Source: JABDIP01 sp965227455
GTDB lineage: Bacteria > Pseudomonadota > Alphaproteobacteria > DSM-16000 > Inquilinaceae
Direction: 5' to 3'
Length of the DNA stretch: 64,000 nucleotides
Assembly: GCA_965227455.1 (NCBI GenBank)
Contig: OZ245752.1
Coordinates: forward strand, 2,914,001-2,978,000
The notes under the pieces are model-generated. The model saw nothing but the letters and a program-made list of their open reading frames with translations, made no database searches and had not been told where the DNA came from. Of the stretch, positions 54,510-63,256 are shown in pieces. The position numbers and the translations under genes were made by a program. How positions within the stretch are numbered: position 1 is the first letter of the stretch; every line of letters begins with the position of its first letter.

Positions 54510-55823
54510 TCAGTTCAGGATCGCGATGCTCAGCGCCGGGAAGCGGATGATCAGGATCAGCACCAGCAGCATGATGCCGGCAAAGGGCAGCGCGCCCAGG
54601 AACACGTCCTTCAGGGTGATCCGGGGATCGTCGAGCGTTGCCTTGATGACGAAGCAGGAGATGCCGAGCGGCGGCGTCAGCAGGCCGATCTCCGCGCCCA
54701 CCACCGTGACGATGCCGAACCACACCAGGCTCAGCCCCATCGGCTCCACGATCGGCAGGAACAGCGGCACGACGATGAGGATGATCGAGGCGGTGTCGAG
54801 CAGGGTGCCGAGGAACAGCATCAGCAGCACATAGACCACCATCACCACGACGAAGTCGAACTGGCTGGCGGCCAGGAGGGCGCCGAGCTCGTTCGGCAGG
54901 CCGGCGAAGCCGAGCATGCGGCTGTACATGGATGCGGCGGTGATCAGGAACAGGATGCTGGCGGTGATGTGCCCGGTCTCGATCAGGGCCTCCCAGAAGC
55001 TCCGCCAGGTCATCCTCTGCCGCACCAGGGCGATCAGCAACCCGACCGCGGAGCCGGCGGCACCGGCTTCGACCGGCGTCAGCCAGCCGGTATAGATGCC
55101 GCCCAGCACGACGCCGATCAGGATGACGATGGGGGCGGTCTTGGCGACGATATCGCCCCAGGTCAGCACCGGTTCGCCCGGGTCCAGCGCGTCGACGCCG
55201 CCGATGAACCTTGGCGTCAGCCGCCCCATGGCGACAATGGCCAGGATATAGGCCACGGCCAGCATGATGCCGGGCACGATCCCGGCCAGGAACATCTGGC
55301 CGATCGATTGCTCCGCCACGATCGAGTAGATGATCAGCATGGCGCTGGGCGGGATGATCATGCCCAGCACCGACGAGCCGGCCACCACGCCGACGGCGAA
55401 TTTCGGATTGTAGGAGAAGCGCAGCATCTCCGGCACCGACACCCGGGTGAACACCGAGGCCGACGCGATCGACGATCCGGTGACGGCGGCGAAGACCGCG
55501 TTGGCGCCGACGGTCGCCATGCCGATGCCGCCCTTCACCCGGCGGAAGGTGTCGTTCATGACCTGGTAGATGTCCGAGCCCAGCCCGGCCTTGGACACAA
55601 GGATTCCCATGAAGGTGAACAGCGGCACCGTCGCGAAGGCGTATTCGGTGACGCTGTCGCCGATGGCGATCTTCAGCAGGTTCATGGCCAGCTGGAAATT
55701 GTCGCGCATCAGCCAGATGCCGACGAAGGAGACCAGCGCCAGGGCGATGGGGATGTAGAGGCCGAGATAGATCAGCACCACGATCGCGACGACCGAGATG
55801 ATCCCGATTTCCAGCGGAGTCAT
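54510..55823 (-). CDS. TRAP transporter large permease (DctM family)
   Basis: 437-residue inner-membrane protein with about 12 hydrophobic segments. Landmarks are GIGMATVGANAVFAAVTGSSIASASVFTRV, SVLGMIIPPSAMLIIYSIVAEQSIGQMFLAGIVPG and GIVTVVGAEIGLLTPPLGISCFVIKATL (each read in parts). It is the channel subunit of the second TRAP system and the last gene of a six-gene leftward operon. A substrate of organic-acid type is expected; malonate is a contextual guess. Confidence 0.95.
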   Translation of the reverse strand: MTPLEIGIISVVAIVVLIYLGLYIPIALALVSFVGIWLMRDNFQLAMNLLKIAIGDSVTEYAFATVPLFTFMGILVSKAGLGSDIYQVMNDTFRRVKGGIGMATVGANAVFAAVTGSSIASASVFTRVSVPEMLRFSYNPKFAVGVVAGSSVLGMIIPPSAMLIIYSIVAEQSIGQMFLAGIVPGIMLAVAYILAIVAMGRLTPRFIGGVDALDPGEPVLTWGDIVAKTAPIVILIGVVLGGIYTGWLTPVEAGAAGSAVGLLIALVRQRMTWRSFWEALIETGHITASILFLITAASMYSRMLGFAGLPNELGALLAASQFDFVVVMVVYVLLMLFLGTLLDTASIILIVVPLFLPIVEPMGLSLVWFGIVTVVGAEIGLLTPPLGISCFVIKATLDDPRITLKDVFLGALPFAGIMLLVLILIIRFPALSIAILN

Positions 55824-55857
55824 CAGGGGACCATGACGGGCATGGTGGATGGGCAGG

Positions 55858-56406
55858 TCATGTCTCGGCGCCGGCCCGGGCCCGGTCGAGCACGCGCCGG
55901 CCGGTCAGCGTCTTCAGCGCTAGGATCAGGCAGCACAGTGCGGCGCTGAACACGATGGCGCCGCGCACCGGCCACCAGGGTGCGGTGAAGATGCCCGGCG
56001 TGCCGAAGAAGTCGTCATGCAGCCAGGCATCGACGAATTCCGGCCACATGGCGATGGCGATCAGCCCCATCATCACCGCCGAGACGCCGTCGACGACCCG
56101 CGACAAGCCATCGGCGAACCGCGGATGGCGGCCGCCGAGCACCGTCAGGAACCCGTCGGAGCGGGTCAGGCGGCCGACCCGCACCACATCGGGCAATTGC
56201 AGGAACACGATCAGCACCATGGAGAACTGCACCACCTCCACAGTGCCGCGGAACGGCGCGCTGAAGACGCCGCGGGCCACCACATCGCTGTTGACCGCGA
56301 CCACCAGCAACAGGACGACGACCGTGCCCACGGCATTCGCCGCCACGGCTATCCAGGCTAGGACCGTGGCGGCGTAACCGATCAACCTCTCCCGATTGTC
56401 GGGCAC
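55858..56406 (-). CDS. TRAP transporter small permease (DctQ family)
   Basis: 182-residue protein with four hydrophobic helices (ATVLAWIAVAANAVGTVVVLLLV; VVQFSMVLIVFLQLPDVV; VVDGVSAVMMGLIAIAMWP; RGAIVFSAALCCLILALKTL). It lies 34 bases before dctM and 22 after the binding-protein gene, in the usual P-Q-M order. Confidence 0.9.
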   Translation of the reverse strand: MPDNRERLIGYAATVLAWIAVAANAVGTVVVLLLVVAVNSDVVARGVFSAPFRGTVEVVQFSMVLIVFLQLPDVVRVGRLTRSDGFLTVLGGRHPRFADGLSRVVDGVSAVMMGLIAIAMWPEFVDAWLHDDFFGTPGIFTAPWWPVRGAIVFSAALCCLILALKTLTGRRVLDRARAGAET

Positions 56407-56428
56407 CCGCAGCCCTCCGAACCGGCGG

Positions 56429-57523
56429 TCAGTTGGTCAGTTCGGCGGCCCAGTCGCGGACCGGCTGCTGGCCCGCATCACGCAGCTTGCCGACATAGGC
56501 GGACAGCATGGCCGAACCCGGACCGCCGCTGGAATCGATGCCGGCGGCCCATTCCAGGGCGATGTTCGGCATCGACGCGGCCCAGGCCGCACGGTCCTCC
56601 ACGGACAGGTCGACCACGGTGCCGCCGGCAGCCTCGAAGGCGGCCAGGCTCTCGGCCGCCCGCTCCATGGCGACGTTGGCGACGTGGTCGCGATAGGCCA
56701 CGGCGACCTCCTGCAGCACCTGCTTCACCTCGTCGGGAAGGCTGTTCCAGACATCGGCGTTCACCGTGACCGTCTTGGAATTCACCGAGCCGATATTGGC
56801 GCGCAACATGTAAGGCGCGACCTCATGGATCTTGAAGGTCATCGCCGATTCCGGCCACAGCATCGCGTGGTCGACGACGCCGGTCTGCAGCATGTTGTAG
56901 AAGTCGGTCAGGCCGCCGCGCACGCCGGCGACGTCGTTCAGGCCTTCCAGATAGCGCAGATTGTAGCCCGCGCCGGCCACCTTGCCGCCTTCCAGGTCGC
57001 CGAGGTCGGAGAGCGGCTCGGTGCTGAAGACTTGGTAGGTATCCAGGACCACGCCGGTCGCCAGATAGACCTGGTTCTCGGCCGCGAACTCCGCCTCGAT
57101 CTGCGGGAATTCCTTGGCGATCTCATCGACCGCCCGCGCCACTACCCGGGCGTCGGTGGAGATGAACGGCGTCACCGCCGAGATGGCCTGGCTGGGCAGC
57201 GACGAATTGTGGAAGATCGTGGTCACGATGCCGATATCGCCGAGCCCGAGGCGGATGCCTTCCAGCACGCCGCGCGGCTTGACGATGGTGCCGCCATAGG
57301 CTTCCTGCCAGTCGATCTCGTAATTGCCGGTTTCGGCCAGGCGCCGGTCGACCTCGGGAATGAAGAAGCCGCTGAACTCCCGCACCCACATGGCGCGGGC
57401 CGGATAGCCGTCGATGGCCACCATGCGGATAGTTTCGGCCGCGCTCGCCGGAGCGGCGAACCCGGCGGCCAGAACCGCACCGGCCAGAGCCGGGGCGATG
57501 GAGCGTTTGAGTGTCTCGAACAT
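56429..57523 (-). CDS. TRAP transporter solute-binding protein (DctP family)
   Basis: 364-residue periplasmic protein. A signal peptide ends near PASA-AETIRM. The binding half includes GLGDIGIVTTIFHNSSLPSQAISAVTPF, the DLEGGKVAGAGYNLRYLEGL segment where the ligand Arg usually sits, and DFYNMLQTGVVDHAMLWPESAMTFKI. The usual FR/KIR-type Arg motif is altered (KVAGAG), so ligand contact may be unusual. GGGGGAG precedes ATG 57523. Differs in sequence from the dctP at 45974. Confidence 0.9.
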   Translation of the reverse strand: MFETLKRSIAPALAGAVLAAGFAAPASAAETIRMVAIDGYPARAMWVREFSGFFIPEVDRRLAETGNYEIDWQEAYGGTIVKPRGVLEGIRLGLGDIGIVTTIFHNSSLPSQAISAVTPFISTDARVVARAVDEIAKEFPQIEAEFAAENQVYLATGVVLDTYQVFSTEPLSDLGDLEGGKVAGAGYNLRYLEGLNDVAGVRGGLTDFYNMLQTGVVDHAMLWPESAMTFKIHEVAPYMLRANIGSVNSKTVTVNADVWNSLPDEVKQVLQEVAVAYRDHVANVAMERAAESLAAFEAAGGTVVDLSVEDRAAWAASMPNIALEWAAGIDSSGGPGSAMLSAYVGKLRDAGQQPVRDWAAELTN

Positions 57524-57579
57524 GGTCGTCTCCCCCTACTTCTTGTCTTCTTCCGCGCCGGCGGATCAGGTGCCGGCGC

Positions 57580-58044
57580 CTATGCGTCCTGGCGGCACCA
57601 GGTTTCGGTGATCTCGGTTCCGGCGGCCCGGAATAGCTTCGACAGCGGACAGAATTTGCGCACCTCCTCGGCCACCCGGGCGAGATCCGCATCGCTCGCG
57701 GGGCCGTCGGCAACCACGTCGAGCGCGATATGCTGGAACGGCACCTCGATCTCCTCCGACAGGGTCACGCCCCGGCGGTCGAAATCGCAGATTGCGGAGA
57801 TGTGCAGATGGCCGATATCGATCCCGAGCGCCTTGGCGCATTTGTGGCCGATGACGTTGGTGCAGCCGACCAGGGACGCGATGGCCGCGTCGGTCGGCGT
57901 CGGTCCGGCATTGGTGCCGCCGCGCTCCACCGGCTCGTCAATGGCGAAGACCAGATCCCGGACCGCAATGTCGGCCCGCGAATGGGACGGGCAATCCGCC
58001 TCGGCGCGCAGCTTCACGCTGGTCTTCATCTTGATGGCGGCCAT
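57580..58044 (-). CDS. OsmC family protein
   Basis: 154-residue OsmC/Ohr-fold protein. The two peroxidatic Cys are in SLVGCTNVIGHKCAKA and RKFCPLSKLFRAAG. These proteins reduce organic hydroperoxides in the cytoplasm. ATG 58044 with an AGGGAAGG site is chosen over a longer frame that overlaps the reductase gene. It lies between the RutE-like reductase and the TRAP genes in one operon. Confidence 0.9.
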   Translation of the reverse strand: MAAIKMKTSVKLRAEADCPSHSRADIAVRDLVFAIDEPVERGGTNAGPTPTDAAIASLVGCTNVIGHKCAKALGIDIGHLHISAICDFDRRGVTLSEEIEVPFQHIALDVVADGPASDADLARVAEEVRKFCPLSKLFRAAGTEITETWCRQDA

Positions 58045-58064
58045 GGCCTTCCCTCTTCTGCCCG

Positions 58065-58739
58065 TCAGATGATCTCGCAGGCTTCCTCGAATGCGAACCG
58101 CGGCAGGCGCTGGAACAGGGCCGTTTCGTCGGCGTATCCGATGTTGCACAGAAAGTTCGATCGCCAGCTGGTCCCGGCAAAAAACTCCGCATCGACCTTG
58201 GCATTCGAGAAGCCGGACATGGCACCGACATCGAAGCCCATCGCCCGCGCGGCAATGATCAGATAGGCGCCCTGCAACGTCGCATTGCGGAAGGCTGCGG
58301 TCTCGGCCTTGGCCGGATCATTGGCGAACATGGCGCTCTTGTCGTCATGCGGGTGCAGCTTGGCGAGGGTCCGCCAGAACTCGACGTCATGGGCCACGAT
58401 GACGGTCAACGGGGCCGACATCATCTTCGCCACATTGCCGGCATTGACGCAGGGGGCCAGCCGCTCCTTGGAGGCCTGGGACGTCACGAAGACGAAGCGC
58501 GCCGGACAGCCATTCATGCTGGTCGGCCCCATCTTCACCGCGTCGTAGAGGGCACGGATCTCCTCCTCGGAGACCGGCTCGTCGCGCCAGGCATAATGGG
58601 AGCGTGCCTCGCGCAGGATCAGGTCGAGACCGTCATCGTCCAGCCGCCGCACCCGGTCGCGCAAGTCCCGGACCGCCTGCTGCGCCTGCGCCCGCACCCC
58701 ATCCAATGCACCGTCCTCCGGATCGACCCGCGCATTCAT
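58065..58739 (-). CDS. rutE: Nitroreductase family protein, RutE-like (malonic semialdehyde reductase)
   Basis: 224-residue FMN-dependent nitroreductase-fold protein. It matches the RutE/HadB group through LDLILREARSHYAWRDEPV, LYDAVKMGPTSMNGCPARFVFVTS, APLTVIVAHDVEFW, RNATLQGAYLIIAARAMGFDVGAMSGF (read in parts) and the ending RLPRFAFEEACEII. RutE reduces malonic semialdehyde to 3-hydroxypropionate with NADPH in uracil breakdown. The other rut genes are absent, so it serves another pathway here. The start overlaps the hydrolase stop by 4 bases. Confidence 0.87.
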   Translation of the reverse strand: MNARVDPEDGALDGVRAQAQQAVRDLRDRVRRLDDDGLDLILREARSHYAWRDEPVSEEEIRALYDAVKMGPTSMNGCPARFVFVTSQASKERLAPCVNAGNVAKMMSAPLTVIVAHDVEFWRTLAKLHPHDDKSAMFANDPAKAETAAFRNATLQGAYLIIAARAMGFDVGAMSGFSNAKVDAEFFAGTSWRSNFLCNIGYADETALFQRLPRFAFEEACEII

Positions 58740-59623
58740 TCGGCCGCCTCCGTCATGGTGCCGTCGCCCTCCGCCACAATCGGATTGCGGCAGAGGCCGA
58801 TACCCTCAATCTCGACCTCGACCACATCGCCCGGCTTCATCCAGACCGGCGGCCGGCGCGCATGGCCGACGCCGGGCGGGGTGCCGAGCGCGATCATGTC
58901 GCCGGGCTCCAGGGTGGTGAATTCGGACAGGATGGCGATCGTCCGGGCCACCGGGAACATCATGTTGGCGGTGTTGGAATCCTGCATGGTGACGCCGTTC
59001 AGCCGGGTCGCGATCGACAATCCGGACGCGCCTTCCGGCAGTTCGTCCGGCGTGACCACCACCGGCCCGACGGCGCCGGTGCCGTCGAACATCTTGCCCG
59101 GCGCCCATTGATGGGTCTTGCGCTGGTATTCGCGGACCGATCCGTCGTTGAAGGTGGTGTAGCCAAACACGTGGCGAAGGGCGTCCTCCTCCGCGATATG
59201 CCGCCCGCCCGCGCCGACGATCACCATCAACTCGGCCTCGTAGTCCAGGGTCTCCGAACAGTTCGGGCGCACCAGCGGCGCGCCCGCGGCGATCATCGAG
59301 GTGACAGGCCGCATGAACATCGCCGGGTAGTCGGGGATCTCGTAGCCGCCCTCCTTGGCGTGCTCGACATAATTCAGTCCCAGGCAGGCGATCTTGCCGG
59401 GCCGCCGGATCGGCAGGGCCGGCTCGAGCTGATCGGATGGCCGGCGCTCCTCGCCGGCTCGTAGCGCCGCCGCTGCCAGGTTCAGCCCGGCGGCACCCAT
59501 CGCGGCCAGCGTGGCGAGATCGTCGCCGATGTCCCGATTGGCCGCGGTCAGATTGACCGCCTCGGCACCGTCGATGGCGTAAACCGCCGTGCCCTCACCT
59601 GCCTTTGCGACAGTGAACCGCAT
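58736..59623 (-). CDS. Fumarylacetoacetate hydrolase family protein
   Basis: 295-residue FAH-family enzyme. Metal ligands are in DYEAELMVIVGAGGR (Glu-x-Glu form), and the loop FGYTTFNDGSVREYQ, MQDSNTANMMFP and PGDMIALGTPPGVGHARRPP are family hallmarks. It hydrolyses or decarboxylates acylpyruvates and related 2,4-dioxo acids in the cytoplasm. ATG 59623 with GGGGGAG upstream is preferred to 59656. First gene of the operon with RutE, OsmC and TRAP genes. Confidence 0.9.
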   Translation of the reverse strand: MRFTVAKAGEGTAVYAIDGAEAVNLTAANRDIGDDLATLAAMGAAGLNLAAAALRAGEERRPSDQLEPALPIRRPGKIACLGLNYVEHAKEGGYEIPDYPAMFMRPVTSMIAAGAPLVRPNCSETLDYEAELMVIVGAGGRHIAEEDALRHVFGYTTFNDGSVREYQRKTHQWAPGKMFDGTGAVGPVVVTPDELPEGASGLSIATRLNGVTMQDSNTANMMFPVARTIAILSEFTTLEPGDMIALGTPPGVGHARRPPVWMKPGDVVEVEIEGIGLCRNPIVAEGDGTMTEAAE

Positions 59624-59685
59624 CCGTTCTCCCCCGGACTCGCCTTGCTTTCTCAAGAATGCCTAAGATTATCGAAGCCTGTCAA

Positions 59686-59700
59686 ATAATATCGATTTTT
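59686..59700. promoter_or_regulatory. Possible GntR operator in the divergent gap
   Basis: An AT-rich stretch, ATAATATCGATTTTT, carries the core ATCGATTT also found at the malonyl-CoA decarboxylase start. It lies between the FAH operon and the yciI-like gene. Evidence is only the shared core. Confidence 0.3.
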
Positions 59701-59764
59701 CTGGCTGGCGTGGATAATTATAGATGAAGCAGACCGACCATCCCGGAACCGATGGGGAGCCGAC

Positions 59765-60151
59765 ATGACCAGTTTTTCGGAGTACACAGAGATCGCCCGG
59801 TCCCGGGGCGCCCTGACCTTCGGAGTCTTCGTAGTGGAATCCACCGCCATCGCGGAACCGGCCTCGCTGCAGGAAACCCTGCCGGCCCATCTCGATTATC
59901 AGAAATCGCTCGAGGCACAGGGCTCGCTGGTCTTCGCCGGTCCCTTGTCCGACACCACGGGCGAGGCCATGTCCGGCGGCGGGCTGATCGTGTACCGCGC
60001 CGGCTCCTTCGAGGAGGCGCGAGCCCTGGCGGAGGCCGATCCCATGCACCGCGACGGCAAGCGCAGCTTCACCCTGCGCCGCTGGCTGATCAACGAGGGA
60101 TCGCTGACGGTTTCGCTGTCCCTGTCCGGGCAGAAAATCGGACTCGAATAG
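59765..60151 (+). CDS. YciI family protein
   Basis: 128-residue YciI-like dimeric ferredoxin-fold protein. The conserved His is in ETLPAHLDYQKSLEAQG, then LVFAGPLSD, and the Asp in ALAEADPMHR. The biochemical role of the family is often unknown; some members are dehalogenase- or lactone-isomerase-like. Divergent from the FAH operon and about 158 bases before the mtoX-like gene. Confidence 0.85.
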   Translation: MTSFSEYTEIARSRGALTFGVFVVESTAIAEPASLQETLPAHLDYQKSLEAQGSLVFAGPLSDTTGEAMSGGGLIVYRAGSFEEARALAEADPMHRDGKRSFTLRRWLINEGSLTVSLSLSGQKIGLE

Positions 60152-60309
60152 AAGACCGATCCCGCAGCCGTAGTCAGGCCGGCCGGCCGCCATCACTTCC
60201 CGGTGATCCCACCGCCCAATTCGCACCCGTTCCGATGGTCCGCCATGGCCCATCCCGATAGGGTATGGCGGATTCGATTTGGCCTGCCGACAGGCGCTGG
60301 AGGAAAGAC

Positions 60310-61674
60310 ATGGCCGGAAACGGCAAATCGGAGTGTTGCGGTCCCGGCTATGCGTCACCGGCGGAGGCCATGCAGGCGCCGCGGGAGAAGCTGCTCTACA
60401 CTGTGGCGCTCTATATCGGCACCGGAATCCAGAAGCCGGACTATCTGGCCACCATCGACGCGGACCCGGAGAGCCCCACCTATTCCCAAGTCATCAGCCG
60501 GCTGGAGATGCCCGGCATCGGCGACGAGCTGCATCACATGGGGTGGAACGCCTGCTCCTCCTGCCATGGCGACCCCACCAAGGAGCGGCGCTATCTGATC
60601 GTACCGGGGGTGCGCAGCTCCAACCTGCACATCGTCGATTGCGCCACCGATCCCAGGAATCCCAGGCTGCACAAGGTGATCGAGGGGGCGGAGATCAAGG
60701 CGAAGACCAACCTCTCCGCGCCGCATACGGTGCATTGCCTGGGCTCCGACATCATCATCTCCATGCTCGGCGACGCCAGGGGCGAGGCGCCGGGCGGATT
60801 CCTCCACATCAACGAGGATTTCGAGATCGTCGGACGCTGGGAAAACGATCTCGGCGGCATGAAGTTCAACTACGATTTCTGGTACCAGCCGCGGCACAAC
60901 GTCATGGTGTCCAGCGAATGGGCGGCGCCGAACACCTTCATGCCCGGCTTCGACCTGGAAGAGGTCGGCCTGCTGAAATACGGCCGCGAGATCCATTTCT
61001 GGGATTTCGAGAACAAGCGCGTGGAGAACACCGTCTATCTGGGCGAGGACGGCCTGGTCCCGCTGGAGGTGCGGTTCCACCACGACCCGGACTCCAGCCA
61101 CGGCTTCGTCGGCGCGGCGCTCTCCTCCAACATCATCCACTGGTACAAGAAGGACGGCGCGTGGGTCGTCGAGAAGATCATCGACGTCGAGAACGAACGC
61201 CACCCGGAATGGCCGATCCCGGTGCCGGGGCTGATCAGCGTCATCCTGCTCTCGATGGACGACCGCTTTCTCTATTTCTCCAACTGGCTGCACGGCGATC
61301 TGCGCCAATACGACATCTCCGATCCCTCCGACCCGAAGCTGACCGGCCAGGTCTGGATGGGCGGCCTGTTGGGCAAGGCGCCGGAGGTGAACGGCCGCAA
61401 GATCACCGGCGGGCCGCAGATGATCCAGCTCTCCCTGGACGGCAAGCGGCTCTACGTGACCACCTCGCTGTTCTCGACCTGGGACAACCAGTTCTATCCG
61501 GAGATCCGGCACAATGGCGGCTGCATGCTGATGGTCGATTGCGACACCGAGACCGGCGGCATGGCCATCAACCCGGATTTCTTCGTCGATTTCGGCAAGG
61601 AGCCGAACGGGCCGGCGCGCTGTCACGAGACCCGCTATCCGGGCGGCGACTGCACCTCGGACATCTGGGTCTAG
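60310..61674 (+). CDS. mtoX: Selenium-binding protein / methanethiol oxidase (SBP56 family)
   Basis: 454-residue SBP56-family protein. Landmarks are KLLYTVALYIGTG, DELHHMGWNACSSCHGD (Cys-x-x-Cys), VRSSNLHIVDCATDPRNPRLHKVIE, CLGSDIIISMLGDARG and RYPGGDCTSDIWV at the C terminus. The metal-binding His positions are in FHHDPDSSHGFVG and the late MTO segments. Family members are copper methanethiol oxidases producing H2S, H2O2 and formaldehyde. No signal peptide is visible, unlike the Hyphomicrobium enzyme. ATG 60310 has GGAGGAAAG upstream; the longer frame does not. Confidence 0.9.
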   Translation: MAGNGKSECCGPGYASPAEAMQAPREKLLYTVALYIGTGIQKPDYLATIDADPESPTYSQVISRLEMPGIGDELHHMGWNACSSCHGDPTKERRYLIVPGVRSSNLHIVDCATDPRNPRLHKVIEGAEIKAKTNLSAPHTVHCLGSDIIISMLGDARGEAPGGFLHINEDFEIVGRWENDLGGMKFNYDFWYQPRHNVMVSSEWAAPNTFMPGFDLEEVGLLKYGREIHFWDFENKRVENTVYLGEDGLVPLEVRFHHDPDSSHGFVGAALSSNIIHWYKKDGAWVVEKIIDVENERHPEWPIPVPGLISVILLSMDDRFLYFSNWLHGDLRQYDISDPSDPKLTGQVWMGGLLGKAPEVNGRKITGGPQMIQLSLDGKRLYVTTSLFSTWDNQFYPEIRHNGGCMLMVDCDTETGGMAINPDFFVDFGKEPNGPARCHETRYPGGDCTSDIWV

Positions 61675-61681
61675 AAGGTCG

Positions 61682-62095
61682 ATGTCGGCAGACGCGAAAT
61701 CGGATGGCCGGGGCGACGGCCGCTTCACCATCACGCTCGCCAATCAAGGCGGCCAGGCCTTCGTCGTCGACGGGTCCGAGCCGCTGCTCGTCACGCTGGA
61801 GGAGCACGGGGTATCGCTGCCCTATGGCTGCCGCTATGGCGGCTGCATCTCCTGCGCCGCCAAGCTGCTGGACGGCACGGTGGACCAAAGTGAGGGGGTC
61901 GCCCTCAACGGCCGGCAGATCGCCGACGGCTATGTGCTGCTCTGCGTGGCGCGGCCGCAAAGCGACTGCACCCTCGATGTGGGTGTCGAGAGCCACGACA
62001 CGCTCTACCGTAACCCGTTCCAGAGCCCGCTGCAGCCGGACGAGTTGAAGCCGAGCGCCCGGACCAGACCGAACCCGATGGATGACAGGCGATGA
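61682..62095 (+). CDS. 2Fe-2S ferredoxin, plant type
   Basis: 137-residue ferredoxin. The cluster loop is GCRYGGCISCAAK (Cys-x4-Cys-x2-Cys), with the fourth Cys in LLCVARPQSDC. The C-terminal tail (about 30 residues) is polar and proline-rich. It carries electrons for an oxidoreductase. It begins 7 bases after the mtoX-like stop and overlaps the next gene by 4 bases, so it probably works with the SBP56 protein or the CoA-binding protein. Confidence 0.92.
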   Translation: MSADAKSDGRGDGRFTITLANQGGQAFVVDGSEPLLVTLEEHGVSLPYGCRYGGCISCAAKLLDGTVDQSEGVALNGRQIADGYVLLCVARPQSDCTLDVGVESHDTLYRNPFQSPLQPDELKPSARTRPNPMDDRR

Positions 62096-62541
62096 ACCAC
62101 GACGAAGACTATCCGGCGGAGTACCTGGCGGAGATCCTGAAGGAGGTGAAGACCATCGCCATGGTCGGCGCCAGCTCGGACCCGACCAAGTTCAGCTATG
62201 GGGTGCTGCGCGTGCTGCACGAGACCGGCTATGACATGATCCCGGTCAACCCCAAGGAGGCCGGCACCGAGATCCGCGGCCTGGAATGCCAGGAGTCGCT
62301 GGCGGCGATCGACCGGCCGGTCGACATGGTGCAGGTGTTCCGGACGTCGGAGGCCGCTTATGACGTCACCCGGGAAGCGATCGAGATCGGCGCCAAGGTG
62401 GTCTGGATGCAGATCGGCGTGCGCAATGACGAGGCCGCGCGCATGGCCGAAGAGGCCGGCCTGAAGGTCGTCATGAACCGCTGTCCGAAGATCGAGCTGT
62501 TCCGTCCCTTCTGGAAGCCGCGCCTCAATCAGACCCTGTGA
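62092..62541 (+). CDS. CoA-binding domain protein
   Basis: 149-residue Rossmann-like CoA-binding protein: KTIAMVGASSDPTKFSYGVLRVLHETGYDMIPVNP, then VDMVQVFRTSEAAYDVTREAIEIGAKVVWMQIGV (both read in parts) and a C-terminal VVMNRCPKIE. Small stand-alone members bind CoA or nucleotides, role often unknown. Coupled to the ferredoxin by an ATGA overlap. Confidence 0.9.
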   Translation: MNHDEDYPAEYLAEILKEVKTIAMVGASSDPTKFSYGVLRVLHETGYDMIPVNPKEAGTEIRGLECQESLAAIDRPVDMVQVFRTSEAAYDVTREAIEIGAKVVWMQIGVRNDEAARMAEEAGLKVVMNRCPKIELFRPFWKPRLNQTL

Positions 62542-62598
62542 TCCAAGCGCAGCCAAAGACTCCGTGAGGCGCCTCCGCCCTTCGACCCGAACGATCTT

Positions 62599-63228
62599 TC
62601 AATACGTCCTGCCGACCCTGGGCTTGTACCGCGGCAGCGTCCAGTTGAAGGCGATGCCGCCGGCCCGCACCAGAAAACCGACCGGAATGCTGATGAGGGC
62701 GGCCCAGAGCACCGGAACCTCCAGGGCGGTCAGGCCGACATATGCGCAGGCCGAGGCCAGGGCGGCGGTGACGTAGACTTCCTGCTTCAGGAACAAAGGC
62801 GTCTCGCCGCCGACGATGTCGCGGGCCAGGCCGCCGAAGGTCGCGGTCATCACCCCCATGATCAGTGCCGGCACCGCACCGAGCCCCTCGATCCGTGCGA
62901 TATGGGCGCCGAGCACGCCATAGGCGGCGAGACCGACCGCGTCGCACCACAGCAGCACGATGTAGCGCCGCTGGATCTTCGGACCGAACAGGTAGACGGC
63001 CAGCGCAACGGCGAGGCAGACGATCAGATAGGTCTGATCGCCGATCCAGAAGACCGGCCGGCCGATGATCAGGTCCCGCAAGGTGCCGCCGCCGATCCCG
63101 GTAAGCGAAGCCAGCAATCCGAAGCCGATCAAATCGAGCTGCTGGCGGCTGGCGACCAGGCTGCCGGAGATCGCGAAGACCGCCACGCCGAGCAGATCGA
63201 GGATGTAGGGGAGCGTCAAAGTCATCAT
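62599..63228 (-). CDS. Trimeric intracellular cation channel (TRIC) family protein
   Basis: 209-residue inner-membrane protein with about seven hydrophobic helices. Two internal repeats each hold a GGG motif: LTGIGGGTLRDLI and TATFGGLARDIVGGE. This is the bacterial TRIC/UPF0126 family, which forms monovalent-cation channels. The gene converges on the CoA-binding gene across 57 bases. Confidence 0.92.
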   Translation of the reverse strand: MMTLTLPYILDLLGVAVFAISGSLVASRQQLDLIGFGLLASLTGIGGGTLRDLIIGRPVFWIGDQTYLIVCLAVALAVYLFGPKIQRRYIVLLWCDAVGLAAYGVLGAHIARIEGLGAVPALIMGVMTATFGGLARDIVGGETPLFLKQEVYVTAALASACAYVGLTALEVPVLWAALISIPVGFLVRAGGIAFNWTLPRYKPRVGRTY

Positions 63229-63256
63229 CCATCCCCGCGCGCCGTCGTAAGGAATG

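Noticed and set aside
54427..54723. A 98-codon minus-strand frame ending GRDLYAWVTVTFWES past the TRAP permease stop
   Set aside because: Most of it is out of frame inside the permease gene; the ending looks protein-like, but there is too little to call a gene remnant.
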